A stretch of DNA of 42,616 nt from an uncultured Alistipes sp. (GCA_958449275.1 CAUDHE010000007.1:1-42616); one strand, 5' to 3'; shown: positions 16,838-25,129, counted from the first letter of the stretch. Made by a program: numbers and translations. Notes: a model not told the origin generated them from the sequence alone.

Positions 16838-18082
16838 TTAAATCTTACGAAAAACGATCGATGAATTGTGGCCTCCGAATCCGAAAGTGTTGCTCAGCGC
16901 GCACCTTACCTCGCGACGCTGCGCCGTGCCTATGGTGAGATTCAGGCGCGGATCGATTGCGGGATCGAGGTTCTCGACATTTATCGTGGGCGGGATCACT
17001 CCGCGCGTGATAGCCATTATGCAGGCCAGTGCCTCTATGGCCGCGGTGCCGCCCAGCAGATGGCCCGTCATCGATTTGGTCGACGAAATGTTCATATCGT
17101 AGGCGTGTTCGCCGAACAGTGACTGCACGGCCTTTATCTCGGCCAGATCTCCCAACGGCGTCGACGTGCCGTGGGCATTGATGTAATCGACCTCGGTGAG
17201 ATCGATGCCCGCGTCGCTTACGGCTTCGCGCATCGACATCATGGCCCCCTTGCCTTCGGGGTGGGGAGCCGTCATGTGATATGCGTCGGCCGACATTCCT
17301 CCGCCCGCGACTTCGCAATATATCTTCGCTCCGCGTGCCAAAGCGTGCTCCAACTCCTCGAATACCAGCGCTCCGCCGCCTTCGCCGATGACGAATCCGT
17401 CGCGGTCGGCGTCGAACGGTCGCGACGCATGCGCGGGATCGTCGTTACGGGTCGACAACGCCTGCATGGCGCAGAAACTGCCTACGCCCGGATCGTTGAT
17501 CGGGGCCTCCGAACCGCCCGTCACGATAAGATCGGCCTTGCCCCAGCGGATGAGGTTCATGGCGTCGATCATGGCATGGTTGGACGACGCGCAAGCCGAC
17601 ACTGTGCAATAGTTCGGCCCCATGAAACCGTATTTGATCGAGATGAAACCGGCGGCGAGATCCGCCACCATGCGGGGAACGAAAAAAGGGCTGAATCGAG
17701 GGATGCGATCTCCCTCGATATAGCCCTTGCTCTCTTCGTAGAACGTGGTCGTTCCACCTGTACCCGAACCCCATACCACGCCGGCCCTTTCGGGATCGAC
17801 GGCATCGGCGGCCGATGCGTCGCGTATCGCCTCGTCGGCGGAAATCATGGCGTACTGCGCGAAGAGGTCGTATTTGCGCACCTCCTTGCGGTCGAAATAA
17901 CGGGTTCGATCGTACTCTTTTACTTCGCAAGCGAAACGGGTTCTGAATTTCGAGGCATCGAACCGCGTTATCGGAGCCGCTGCGCTCACTCCGTTTTCGA
18001 GATTTCGGAAGTATTCCTCTGCCGAATGTCCCGACGGATTGATCGTGCCTATGCCGGTAACGACGACTCTCCTGCCTGTCAT
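16838..18082 (-). CDS. fabF: beta-ketoacyl-ACP synthase II
   Basis: It extends acyl-ACP with malonyl-ACP in fatty-acid synthesis. The 414-residue protein is full length, opening RRVVVTGIGTINPSG. The Cys-His-His triad is visible: Cys in VSACASSNHAM, His in NAHGTSTPLGD and His in TGHLLGGTAA. It lies directly downstream of acpP (46 nt), its protein substrate, so the pair is functionally coherent. Confidence 0.96.
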   Translation of the reverse strand: MTGRRVVVTGIGTINPSGHSAEEYFRNLENGVSAAAPITRFDASKFRTRFACEVKEYDRTRYFDRKEVRKYDLFAQYAMISADEAIRDASAADAVDPERAGVVWGSGTGGTTTFYEESKGYIEGDRIPRFSPFFVPRMVADLAAGFISIKYGFMGPNYCTVSACASSNHAMIDAMNLIRWGKADLIVTGGSEAPINDPGVGSFCAMQALSTRNDDPAHASRPFDADRDGFVIGEGGGALVFEELEHALARGAKIYCEVAGGGMSADAYHMTAPHPEGKGAMMSMREAVSDAGIDLTEVDYINAHGTSTPLGDLAEIKAVQSLFGEHAYDMNISSTKSMTGHLLGGTAAIEALACIMAITRGVIPPTINVENLDPAIDPRLNLTIGTAQRREVRCALSNTFGFGGHNSSIVFRKI

Positions 18083-18128
18083 ATGAATTTCGCGCCCGTG
18101 TGCCGTGCGAATTATAATGGTGTCAAAA

Positions 18129-18365
18129 TTATTTCTTGTGTGCCTCCACGTATGCGATAGCGTCGCCTACGGTAGTGATCTTCTCGGCGTCCTCGTCGGG
18201 GATCTGGATGTCGAATGCTTTCTCAAATTCCATGATCAACTCCACGGTGTCGAGAGAATCCGCGCCCAGATGAGCGGTGAAACTTGCTTCGGGTACTACC
18301 TCAGACTCCTTAACGCCCAACTTGTCAACGATGATCTCGACAACTTTTGACTGAACTTCTGACAT
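18129..18365 (-). CDS. acpP: acyl carrier protein
   Basis: It carries growing acyl chains on a phosphopantetheine arm. The 78-residue acidic protein has the attachment Ser in GADSLDTVELIM and the expected four-helix pattern. It is the first gene of acpP-fabF-rnc, with a -7 element at 18430-18437. Confidence 0.97.
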   Translation of the reverse strand: MSEVQSKVVEIIVDKLGVKESEVVPEASFTAHLGADSLDTVELIMEFEKAFDIQIPDEDAEKITTVGDAIAYVEAHKK

Positions 18366-18429
18366 AACTTTAAATTTTTAGTTTAACAATTTTAATTATC
18401 GATTGGTTTCAATCTTTCGCAATTCTGCG

Positions 18430-18437
18430 CAAAAGTA
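18430..18437 (-). promoter_or_regulatory. acpP -7 element
   Basis: Minus-strand TACTTTTG fits TAnnTTTG and gives a leader of roughly 60 nt. No clear TTG box is seen upstream. Confidence 0.5.
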
Positions 18438-18528
18438 ACACTTTTTTTATTAATTTTGGCATCGGGACGGAAATATTTCCCCCGAAACGATGTGTTTCTT
18501 CGGTTAAAATGTTGTAAAATAATTCGTT

Positions 18529-19230
18529 ATGAATCTGTTGCTCATATCCAATTCCACCAATGCGGGCGAAGAATACCTGCAATATCCCATCGAACGCATA
18601 GGCGCTTTTCTTGCGGGCATAGAAGAAGTTGCGTTCGTGCCCTATGCCGCCGTGACTTTCTCCTACGACGCCTACGAGGCCAAAGTGGCTGCGCGTTTCG
18701 AACAGATAGGCGTTCGGGTGCGTTCGGTGCATCGCGAGAGTGATCCGCGCGGTATGATCCGCCGCGCGCAGGCCGTGTGCGTAGGCGGCGGCAACACCTT
18801 TGCGCTTGTGAAGAAGATGCAGGAGCAGGGACTCGTCGGCGAGATCGGTGCCAAGATCGCATCGGGCACGCCCTACGTCGGATGGTCGGCGGGCAGCAAC
18901 GTGGCGTGTCCCACCATCTGCACCACCAACGACATGCCCATCGTGCAGCCCGAATCGTTCGAAGCCGTAGGAGCGGTAAGATTCCAGATCAATCCTCACT
19001 ATCTCGACGCTAATCCCGAGGGACATGCGGGCGAGACGCGCGAACAGCGTATTTTGGAGTATATCGAGGCCAATCCCGACCGTTGGGTTGCGGGTTTGCG
19101 CGAGGGATGTATGCTTCACGTGCACGACGGACGACTGGAGTTGATCGGTTCGCGTCCCATGCGGATTTTCAAGAAGGGCGTGCAGCCGTTCGAGGTGAAT
19201 GCGGGCGACGATCTGAGTTTTTTGCTGTAG
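18529..19230 (+). CDS. pepE: dipeptidase E (aspartyl dipeptidase, S51)
   Basis: A 233-residue cytoplasmic serine peptidase that cleaves dipeptides with N-terminal Asp. The nucleophile Ser sits in the elbow GWSAGSN, and the downstream QINPHYLD region supplies the expected His. The N-terminus MNLLLISNSTN is family-like. A TAATTTTG box at 18451-18458 may drive it. It is divergent from acpP and followed 52 nt later by yraN. Confidence 0.92.
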   Translation: MNLLLISNSTNAGEEYLQYPIERIGAFLAGIEEVAFVPYAAVTFSYDAYEAKVAARFEQIGVRVRSVHRESDPRGMIRRAQAVCVGGGNTFALVKKMQEQGLVGEIGAKIASGTPYVGWSAGSNVACPTICTTNDMPIVQPESFEAVGAVRFQINPHYLDANPEGHAGETREQRILEYIEANPDRWVAGLREGCMLHVHDGRLELIGSRPMRIFKKGVQPFEVNAGDDLSFLL

Positions 19231-19282
19231 TCTCGAATCGCTTAATATATAAAATAGGTATTCAAAAATATCGGCCGCCTGA

Positions 19283-19648
19283 ATGAACACTTCATCGATT
19301 ACGGGACGTCGCGGCGAGGAGATCGCCGTGAAGTATCTTCGCGATAACGGATTTCTCGTCTGCGACAGAAACTGGCGTTCGGGGCGTTACGAGATCGATA
19401 TCGTGGCTCGGCGGTCGGGCGTCACCCACATAGTCGAGGTCAGGACTCGCAGGGCGGGCGCTTTGGCGTCTCCCGAGTCGACGATCACGACGTCGAAACG
19501 TGCAGCCATGTGTCGGGCGGCCGAAGCGTATGTCGCCCGAACTGCTCTGCGTGGCGACGTGGAATTCGATCTGATAGCGGTAGATATGTTTCCCGACGGC
19601 CGGTATGATGTCCGTTATATCCCGAATGCAGTCGAAATAGGATGGTAA
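19283..19648 (+). CDS. yraN: YraN/UPF0102 nuclease-fold protein
   Basis: A 121-residue protein of the UPF0102 family, a restriction-endonuclease-like fold. The N-terminal GRRGEEIAVKYLRDNGF, the acidic core of RYEIDIVAR and the EVRTR stretch match the family and the usual E-D-ExK nuclease pattern, here with Arg for Lys. The cellular function is not established. The waaA promoter overlaps its stop codon. Confidence 0.9.
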   Translation: MNTSSITGRRGEEIAVKYLRDNGFLVCDRNWRSGRYEIDIVARRSGVTHIVEVRTRRAGALASPESTITTSKRAAMCRAAEAYVARTALRGDVEFDLIAVDMFPDGRYDVRYIPNAVEIGW

Positions 19649-19680
19649 TTTGGAGGGTTGAATAAAAAAACATACCTTTG
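19649..19680 (+). promoter_or_regulatory. waaA promoter
   Basis: TTTG (19649-19652), 20 nt, TACCTTTG (19673-19680). The start point falls near 19687, so the in-frame TTG at 19678 cannot be the start and the ATG at 19708 is preferred. Confidence 0.75.
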
Positions 19681-19707
19681 TCGCGCAAAATCACGACTGT
19701 GACATTT

Positions 19708-20934
19708 ATGCTTCTCTATAATTTTTGTGTAGCCGTATATGCACGCCTGATCGCGCTGGCCTCGCTGTGGAATCCCAAAGCGAAGCTGTGGACGAAGGGG
19801 CGAAAAGCCATCTTCGAGCGAATGGCTCGGGTGATATCGCCGTCCGACAGAGTCGTGTGGATACATGTCGCGTCGCTGGGCGAGTTCGAGCAGGGCCGTC
19901 CCATCATGGAGCAGATACGAAAACAGTATCCCGAATTCAAAATTCTGCTCACTTTCTTCTCTCCTTCGGGTTACGAAGTGCGTAAAAATTACGAAGGCGC
20001 CGACTACATATTCTATATGCCCATCGACACTCCGCGCAACGTCAGGCGATTTCTCGACATAGCCCATCCCGAAATAGCGGTATTCGTAAAGTACGAATTT
20101 TGGCTCAACTATCTGCGCGGACTCAAGGAGCGCGGCGTGAAAACATACGTCATATCGTCGATATTCCGTCGCAATTCGATTTTTTTCCGCAGCTACGGAT
20201 TTTTGTGGCGTCAGGCCCTCGACGCTTTCGACCAGATATTCGTACAGAACGACGAGTCGCGCGAATTGTTGCACGACATAGGTTTCGACAACGTCATAGT
20301 TGCGGGCGACACCCGTTTCGACCGTGTGGCCGACATAGCCGAAGCGGTGAAACGCATCGATGCGATCGAGGCTTTCAAGGGCGAGTCCTCGCTGTTCATC
20401 GCAGGGTCGACATGGAAACCCGACGAGGATATTCTGTTGGAACTCGTAGATGAAAACCCGCGGATAAAGTTCGTCATCGCTCCGCACGAAATGGACGAGA
20501 CGCGCATAAACCGCATAATCGCCTCGACTCGCGGCGGTGCCGTGCGCTACACGCAGTGCGATCCGCAGACGCTCGCCGATAGTCAGGTGCTTATACTCGA
20601 CACTGTGGGCATTCTCGCTTCGGTGTACCGTTATGCTTCGTGGGCCTACATCGGCGGCGGTTTCGGTGTCGGAATCCACAACACTTTGGAGGCGGCCACA
20701 TTCGCCCTGCCCATAGCTTTCGGTCCGAATTACTCCAAATTCAAGGAGGCGCGCGACATGGTGGCATTGGGGGCGGCCACCAAGATAGAGTCGGCCGAGG
20801 AGTTGAAAAGATGGTTCGCTCCGTTGCGAGACGACGATGCTTTGCTGGCTAAAGTGAGCTCTACGGCCAAGGATTATACGGTGAAGAATCAGGGCGCCAC
20901 GTCGCTCATAATGAAGATCGCTTTCAACGATTGA
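19708..20934 (+). CDS. waaA: Kdo transferase (GT30)
   Basis: It transfers Kdo from CMP-Kdo to lipid A precursor at the cytoplasmic face of the inner membrane. The 408-residue protein has an N-terminal membrane anchor (MLLYNFCVAVYARLIAL) and the acceptor motif VASLGEFEQ with the conserved catalytic Glu. The KYEFWLNYL region, ending a Rossmann domain, and the donor-site stretch GGGFGVGIHNTLEAATFALPIAFGP are also present. It is an essential lipopolysaccharide-core enzyme in most Gram-negatives. Confidence 0.94.
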   Translation: MLLYNFCVAVYARLIALASLWNPKAKLWTKGRKAIFERMARVISPSDRVVWIHVASLGEFEQGRPIMEQIRKQYPEFKILLTFFSPSGYEVRKNYEGADYIFYMPIDTPRNVRRFLDIAHPEIAVFVKYEFWLNYLRGLKERGVKTYVISSIFRRNSIFFRSYGFLWRQALDAFDQIFVQNDESRELLHDIGFDNVIVAGDTRFDRVADIAEAVKRIDAIEAFKGESSLFIAGSTWKPDEDILLELVDENPRIKFVIAPHEMDETRINRIIASTRGGAVRYTQCDPQTLADSQVLILDTVGILASVYRYASWAYIGGGFGVGIHNTLEAATFALPIAFGPNYSKFKEARDMVALGAATKIESAEELKRWFAPLRDDDALLAKVSSTAKDYTVKNQGATSLIMKIAFND

Positions 20935-21282
20935 CAAAGACGCGTCGACGGTAGGCGCGAAGGGAGCTTCGAGGCCCGTCCGATTTAGGCGATATCTTTT
21001 GAATTTCAAAACGCGTATCGGTTTTGTTTTGAAACAACATGTGATTTTATTTAAACGACATTTGCGTACGGGTTTCGTTTCAAAAGTTTTACCGAGCTCG
21101 TATATAGGTGTGACGCAGCGGGTTGATGAAAATAGACGATGCTTTGTCGTTTTGAAACAATAAAATTCGGTGTCCAAAGTTTGCGCAATAAAAAATAATT
21201 CTATAATTTTAATCCCTGAATGACGTACCGTGATTGAATCGAAACGAAATAAAGCCATTAAACTATTAAAACTAAACTGTCT
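20935..21282. other. AT-rich regulatory gap before the BACON lipoprotein
   Basis: The gap has a small CGAAG/CTTCG hairpin (20959-20972) and a set of related motifs. GTTTTGAAACAA occurs exactly at 21026-21037 and 21149-21160. The inverse GTTTCAAAAG lies at 21077-21086, and the near-palindrome TTTTGAATTTCAAAAC at 20997-21012. A weak TAATTTTA box sits near 21206-21213. No gene is seen. Confidence 0.6.
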
Positions 21283-22908
21283 ATGAAAAAAAGAACTTTC
21301 CTTCTTAATCTGTTCATGGCGTTATCGGTGTTTGCGTTCGTCGCCTGCAATGACGACGATTCGGATTACATTCAGCCGAATATGACCATCGAAGGCGCCG
21401 ACGAGTTCGGTGCCCGCAAGTTGGAGTTCACGAATAAGGCCGAAACCCGACAAATCGAGATTACGGCCAACGACGATTGGTTCATACGTATTCCCGAGGC
21501 TGCCGAGTCGTGGTTGACTGTCACGCCGAGCGAAGGCAAGGGCTCGTCGGGACCTATTGCGATCAGTGTCGACGTGGCGGCCAACGATAAGACCAGCGAC
21601 CGTGAAGCCACGCTGGCTTTCGTGTGCAACAAGATCGAACAGAAAGCGTTGCTCACCGTCGAGCAGGAGAAGAAATATGTGCTCACGGCCGAGTCGAACC
21701 GAAGCATGATAAATAAGTGGGGGGGGGCGATCGTAATATCGATTAACACCAATGCCGATTGGACTTACGAGATCGACGAAGCCGGCAAGACGTGGCTTTC
21801 AGTGAACAGCGCCGATTCAGGCAGCAGCCGACTCGCGCTCACCGCGACGGAGTTGGACGAGGAGGTGCGCACTGCGGCGATCACTTTCACTTGTGCCAAA
21901 CAGGCGGACTTGAAAGCCGTGGTGGAGCTTACCCAGAAGGATATGGAGCTTTTTGCCGACAAGAACAAGGCGTATTTTGCGGCAGAGGGCGGCGAGATTC
22001 TGCTGGATGTCACCACCACGAACGTGGACGAGTGGAGCGTGGAGTCGAAAGACGCTTGGGTGACGGCCGTAAAAGAGGGCGATAAGGTGAAACTTACCGT
22101 TGCCGCATTCGGCAAGGAGCGTCGCGAAGCCGTCGTGAATCTCGTTACTCCCGTCGATGAGAGCATGGTTTCTCCGATTACCGTCATTCAGCGTGCCACT
22201 CCGGGCGGTCCGATCGCCGATGTTCTCGACGTGGTGTTCGACGAAGACGGATCGGCTCGCGATATCTCGGCCTCGGGCAATACCGTGAAGTATGTGGCGG
22301 GAAGCGCATGTTCGATGAGCTGGAATGACGTCTATCTGAAATACACGCCTTCGTTCTCGCACAAGCAGGCGGGCAGCGGCATAACCTCGGGATTCTACCG
22401 TGTCGACTACACCGACGCTATGATGGCGGCATTGGACGACGGTTATACGATGGAGGCGCTTATAAAGCCCGGCAAGGCGCCCAACGGATCGGAGATCAAG
22501 GCGTTCTCGGCGACAACCTCGGGCGGTATGGCCATCATGATAGCCAATACGTCGCGCGGCAAAGGTCTCGAGTTCATACAGCACAACGGAAGCGCTTGGT
22601 GCTTCGCGAGCACGGATGTAATTCCCGATGCCGACGTCTACTATCATGTGGTAGGCGTATGGGACAAGGCTGCCGGCAAGATCCATTGCTATGTCAACGG
22701 CGAATTGAAGAAGAGTGCCGATTGTACGGGCATAAAGCACATGACGACTGCCACCAGCCGCTCGCGCGCGTTCTGTATCGGCGGCAATACCCAGTCGAAC
22801 ACGCAGTTGAACGGCGCATGGAACGGCGATGTGGCCATAGCGCGAATCTACGACGATGCTTTGACGGCCGACGATGTGAAGGCGCTGTACGAGAATGTAA
22901 GAGAGTAG
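21283..22908 (+). CDS. BACON-repeat lipoprotein with LamG-like C-terminus
   Basis: A 541-residue predicted surface lipoprotein with acceptor Cys22 (FVACNDDD). About three BACON-type immunoglobulin-like repeats follow (roughly 25-125, 130-225 and 228-320), each with the WLTVTPSEGKG or WLSVNSADSG kind of turn and a closing VEQE or ELTQK strand. The last third resembles a concanavalin/LamG sandwich (MEALIKPG, YYHVVGVWDKAAGKIHCYVNGEL, DVAIARIYDDALTADDV). Both domain types often bind carbohydrate or glycoprotein. A run of nine G (21719-21727) lies inside the coding sequence at the WGG codons near residue 146. The gene is monocistronic with a strong terminator. No substrate can be assigned. Confidence 0.85.
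   Translation: MKKRTFLLNLFMALSVFAFVACNDDDSDYIQPNMTIEGADEFGARKLEFTNKAETRQIEITANDDWFIRIPEAAESWLTVTPSEGKGSSGPIAISVDVAANDKTSDREATLAFVCNKIEQKALLTVEQEKKYVLTAESNRSMINKWGGAIVISINTNADWTYEIDEAGKTWLSVNSADSGSSRLALTATELDEEVRTAAITFTCAKQADLKAVVELTQKDMELFADKNKAYFAAEGGEILLDVTTTNVDEWSVESKDAWVTAVKEGDKVKLTVAAFGKERREAVVNLVTPVDESMVSPITVIQRATPGGPIADVLDVVFDEDGSARDISASGNTVKYVAGSACSMSWNDVYLKYTPSFSHKQAGSGITSGFYRVDYTDAMMAALDDGYTMEALIKPGKAPNGSEIKAFSATTSGGMAIMIANTSRGKGLEFIQHNGSAWCFASTDVIPDADVYYHVVGVWDKAAGKIHCYVNGELKKSADCTGIKHMTTATSRSRAFCIGGNTQSNTQLNGAWNGDVAIARIYDDALTADDVKALYENVRE
21719..21727 (+). repeat. G9 homopolymer inside a coding sequence
   Basis: Nine consecutive G cover the Trp-Gly-Gly-Ala codons near residue 146 of the BACON lipoprotein. 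Loss or gain of one G would shift the frame before the last two-thirds of the protein. Confidence 0.8.
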
Positions 22909-22931
22909 CCGTCGGACATTCTGAACGAACG

Positions 22932-22969
22932 ATCCCGCCCGATTTCATCGAGAAATCGGGCGGGATTTT
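22932..22969 (+). terminator. terminator of the BACON lipoprotein gene
   Basis: ATCCCGCCCGATTT (22932-22945) pairs perfectly with 22953-22966 around CATCGAG and runs into TTTATTT. Confidence 0.85.
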
Positions 22970-22980
22970 ATTTGTATTTG

Positions 22981-23093
22981 CGACTCCTGCGACTCCTGCG
23001 ACTCCTGCGAGCCGCGCGGGTCGCAACCTTGTCCCTGCGGCGGCACGCGATTCGCATTCGCTCGTCATGCGGTCTTCGCAGGCTGCCGCCCGA
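22981..23093 (+). repeat. dispersed intergenic repeat, copy 3, with 9-nt tandem units
   Basis: It has the same later blocks as copies 1 and 2: ATTCGCAT (23050-23057), CGCAGGCTGC (23077-23086) and CCCGA (23089-23093). In place of the first hairpin there are three exact tandem copies of CGACTCCTG (22981-23007). It lies between convergent genes. Confidence 0.8.
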
Positions 23094-23108
23094 AACGGTC
23101 GCTATAGT

Positions 23109-23996
23109 TCAACCTCTTTCGTAGGCGTCGATCATCGAACCTCGAGTGCGGTTGACTATGCGTGCTCCGATCGATCGGGCATAGTCGCGCAGCACCTCGT
23201 GGCCGCGGAACAGTTCGGCCGTTTCAGCCAGATATGTGTGCATGGTATAGGGCCGCGGCGGATCGGTGGCGTTGACGAATATCGGCTCGGGTGTCGCGGG
23301 AGCGGCATCGTAATAGTGGCTTCGGATGCGGCACAAACGGTTGCGGTCGTCGACCGTGAGTCCGTCGAGAAGCGTGTGATCCACTCCGTAAAGATCGATG
23401 TGTCGATAGCCCAAAAGCAATCCGATGAACTCGCCGTTCTGAACCACCGTGCCGAAGTTGCCCGATCCCAGACCGTGGCGGTAACACCAGAACTCCACCG
23501 AGCGGAATCCGCGGAAAACAGTGGTATGGAACGGGACGATTCGTATGCGGGGATTGTCTCCTATTGCGGCGCGGTAGTCGAACCGCTCGGGATTGTAGTA
23601 TTGCACGTAGAGCGTCATGGGCCATTCGACGCGTTCGCCGAGCGTGCGGTAGAGTGTTTCGACGCGTTCGCTGCGGCCCGCGCGACGGAAGAATTGCGGA
23701 TCCGACAGAACGTAATACTTCGGGCGGATGACAGTGAATTCGTCGCCCAGAGCGAAGAAGTTGACGGCCATCATGTCCGTGCGTTCCCATTCGCGCCGCG
23801 CCGTGAGCTGCGTCAGTTCGCTGCGCAGCGACGGTCCGTTGCCGAGCACGGCAAGCCGTCGCGACGGATTCATATCCGTTGCGCCCGCCCTGGCCACATG
23901 GTTGCGAAAATCCTCCTTCACGGCCATCGTGGCGAAGAAAAGCGCGGTGTCGAACGTGTTGCGTACGGCTTCCGTTATTTTTGTCGAGAGTCGCAT
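23109..23996 (-). CDS. MptE-like/DUF115-type protein, likely envelope-glycan related
   Basis: A 295-residue cytoplasmic protein. RRLAVLGNGPSLRSEL near residue 50 and the following MMAVNFFALGDEF and KYYVLSDPQFF resemble the GNGPSL and NR-DP motifs of MptE/DUF115-like proteins, which are often found in polysaccharide or flagellin-glycan loci. A second half ends FRGHEVLRDYARSIG. The preferred start is the ATG at 23996 (MRLSTKITEAV); the in-frame TTG at 24017 is possible. It is divergent from a GT2 gene and shares its promoter DNA, supporting a glycan role. The exact reaction is unknown. Confidence 0.65.
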   Translation of the reverse strand: MRLSTKITEAVRNTFDTALFFATMAVKEDFRNHVARAGATDMNPSRRLAVLGNGPSLRSELTQLTARREWERTDMMAVNFFALGDEFTVIRPKYYVLSDPQFFRRAGRSERVETLYRTLGERVEWPMTLYVQYYNPERFDYRAAIGDNPRIRIVPFHTTVFRGFRSVEFWCYRHGLGSGNFGTVVQNGEFIGLLLGYRHIDLYGVDHTLLDGLTVDDRNRLCRIRSHYYDAAPATPEPIFVNATDPPRPYTMHTYLAETAELFRGHEVLRDYARSIGARIVNRTRGSMIDAYERG

Positions 23997-24039
23997 CGTA
24001 CAGAGTTTATGCGGCAATTATATGACCGCACTTATGTTA

Positions 24040-24070
24040 TTGCAAAACTAATGAAATAAGGTTATATTTG
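24040..24070 (+). promoter_or_regulatory. GT2 promoter
   Basis: TTG (24040-24042), 20 nt, TATATTTG (24063-24070). The predicted start point is within about 15 nt of the ATG at 24090. Confidence 0.75.
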
Positions 24071-24073
24071 CAA
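24043..24073 (-). promoter_or_regulatory. MptE-like gene promoter, overlapping the GT2 promoter
   Basis: On the minus strand: TTG (24073-24071), 20 nt, TAGTTTTG (24050-24043). It covers almost the same bases as the plus-strand promoter. Confidence 0.7.
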
Positions 24074-24089
24074 TTAAGATTTTAATATA

Positions 24090-25034
24090 ATGAGGCTCGA
24101 TTTGATTGCAAACGACATATCGGTCGTGATTCCGCTCTACAACAAGGCCGCCGAGATCGCGGCGACGTTGCGTTCGGTGTCGGATCAGACGCTGCCTCCG
24201 CGCGAGGTAATAGTGGTGGACGACGGATCGACAGACGGCAGTGCCGAGATCGTCGAACGCATCGCGTCGTCGGCCGTGACTCTCGTGCGTCAGTCTAACG
24301 GCGGGGTCAGCGCGGCGCGCAATCGTGCCATGCGCATGGCCTCGGGACGGTGGGTGGCGTTGCTCGACGGCGACGATCGATGGTGTCCCGACCATTTGGA
24401 AAACATGGCGTCGCTCGTCGCTCGTTATCCCCATTGCGGAGCCTGCGGTTCGGGATTTTATGTCGAATGCGACGGGCGGCTTACCGTGGGCGACACTCCT
24501 AAGATGTCGGACGGCGGGATAGTCGATTTCTTTCGCGAGTCGATGACCCGTTACGTTCTGATCCCGTCGGCTGCGGTGTTGCGGCGCGATCTTGCGCTGG
24601 AACTCGGAGGGTTTCCTGAGGGGATGCGCATGGGTGAGGATCAATATCTGTGGACCAAGATCGCGCGGTCGGCCTCGGTCGCGTTTTCGCCGAAACCTAC
24701 GGTCGTCTATTCGCGATCGGCCTCCAACCGTTCGGCGGCGAGTTACCGTCCCGAGCAGACGCGTTTTTCGTTCGAAGACCTTTACGATCCCGCGGCGGAC
24801 GATCGGAGCAACGAATATGTGGCCCGTGCGGCATTGGGCAAGGCTTTGATCGAGAGCGTGAGCGGCGGAACGGATGCCGCAGCCCGCGCCGTGGAGTTTT
24901 TCTCGTATAACCGTCTTTCGCACCGTATAGCGACCAAAGTCCGCATACTCAATTCCTTGCCGCGCCGAGTGCGTCCCGCTGTACTTGCGGCATACAATCG
25001 GCTGGCGTGGGCCGTTGCGCGAAAGGGGTTGTAA
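24090..25034 (+). CDS. family 2 glycosyltransferase
   Basis: A 314-residue GT-A fold sugar transferase, probably for a surface glycan. The N-terminal ISVVIPLYNKAAEI, the nucleotide-binding VVDDGSTDGS and the metal-binding LDGDD (near residue 92) are classic GT2 features. The acidic GEDQYLW segment near 190 would supply the catalytic base. No transmembrane segment is obvious. It begins just downstream of a promoter shared with the divergent MptE-like gene. Donor and acceptor are unknown. Confidence 0.9.
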   Translation: MRLDLIANDISVVIPLYNKAAEIAATLRSVSDQTLPPREVIVVDDGSTDGSAEIVERIASSAVTLVRQSNGGVSAARNRAMRMASGRWVALLDGDDRWCPDHLENMASLVARYPHCGACGSGFYVECDGRLTVGDTPKMSDGGIVDFFRESMTRYVLIPSAAVLRRDLALELGGFPEGMRMGEDQYLWTKIARSASVAFSPKPTVVYSRSASNRSAASYRPEQTRFSFEDLYDPAADDRSNEYVARAALGKALIESVSGGTDAAARAVEFFSYNRLSHRIATKVRILNSLPRRVRPAVLAAYNRLAWAVARKGL

Positions 25035-25063
25035 TTTGGCTGTCTGCCGTGCGGGAGGGCGGC

Positions 25064-25100
25064 TTAACATTCGTTAACATATCTTAACCGAGCATTAACA
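25064..25100. promoter_or_regulatory. helically phased TTAAC repeats upstream of the GLPGLI gene
   Basis: TTAACA, TTAACA, TTAACC and TTAACA begin at 25064, 25074, 25084 and 25095, spaced 10, 10 and 11 nt. They end about 22 nt before the TAGTTTTG -7 element (25122-25129). The one-turn spacing suggests an activator bound along one face of the helix. Confidence 0.55.
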
Positions 25101-25121
25101 CGTCCGCGCAGCGGAAAACGG

Positions 25122-25129
25122 TAGTTTTG
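25122..25129 (+). promoter_or_regulatory. GLPGLI operon -7 element
   Basis: TAGTTTTG, 34 nt before the ATG at 25163. No TTG box is present 19-20 nt upstream, so activation from the TTAAC array may be needed. Confidence 0.55.

Noticed and set aside
19615..21258. A 547-codon minus-strand frame across waaA
   Set aside because: It lies opposite a complete Kdo transferase gene, and its ends run into promoter and intergenic DNA. No domain is recognisable.
62..23093. CRISPR array
   Set aside because: The repeats are single, far apart, longer than CRISPR repeats and lack regular spacers or cas genes.
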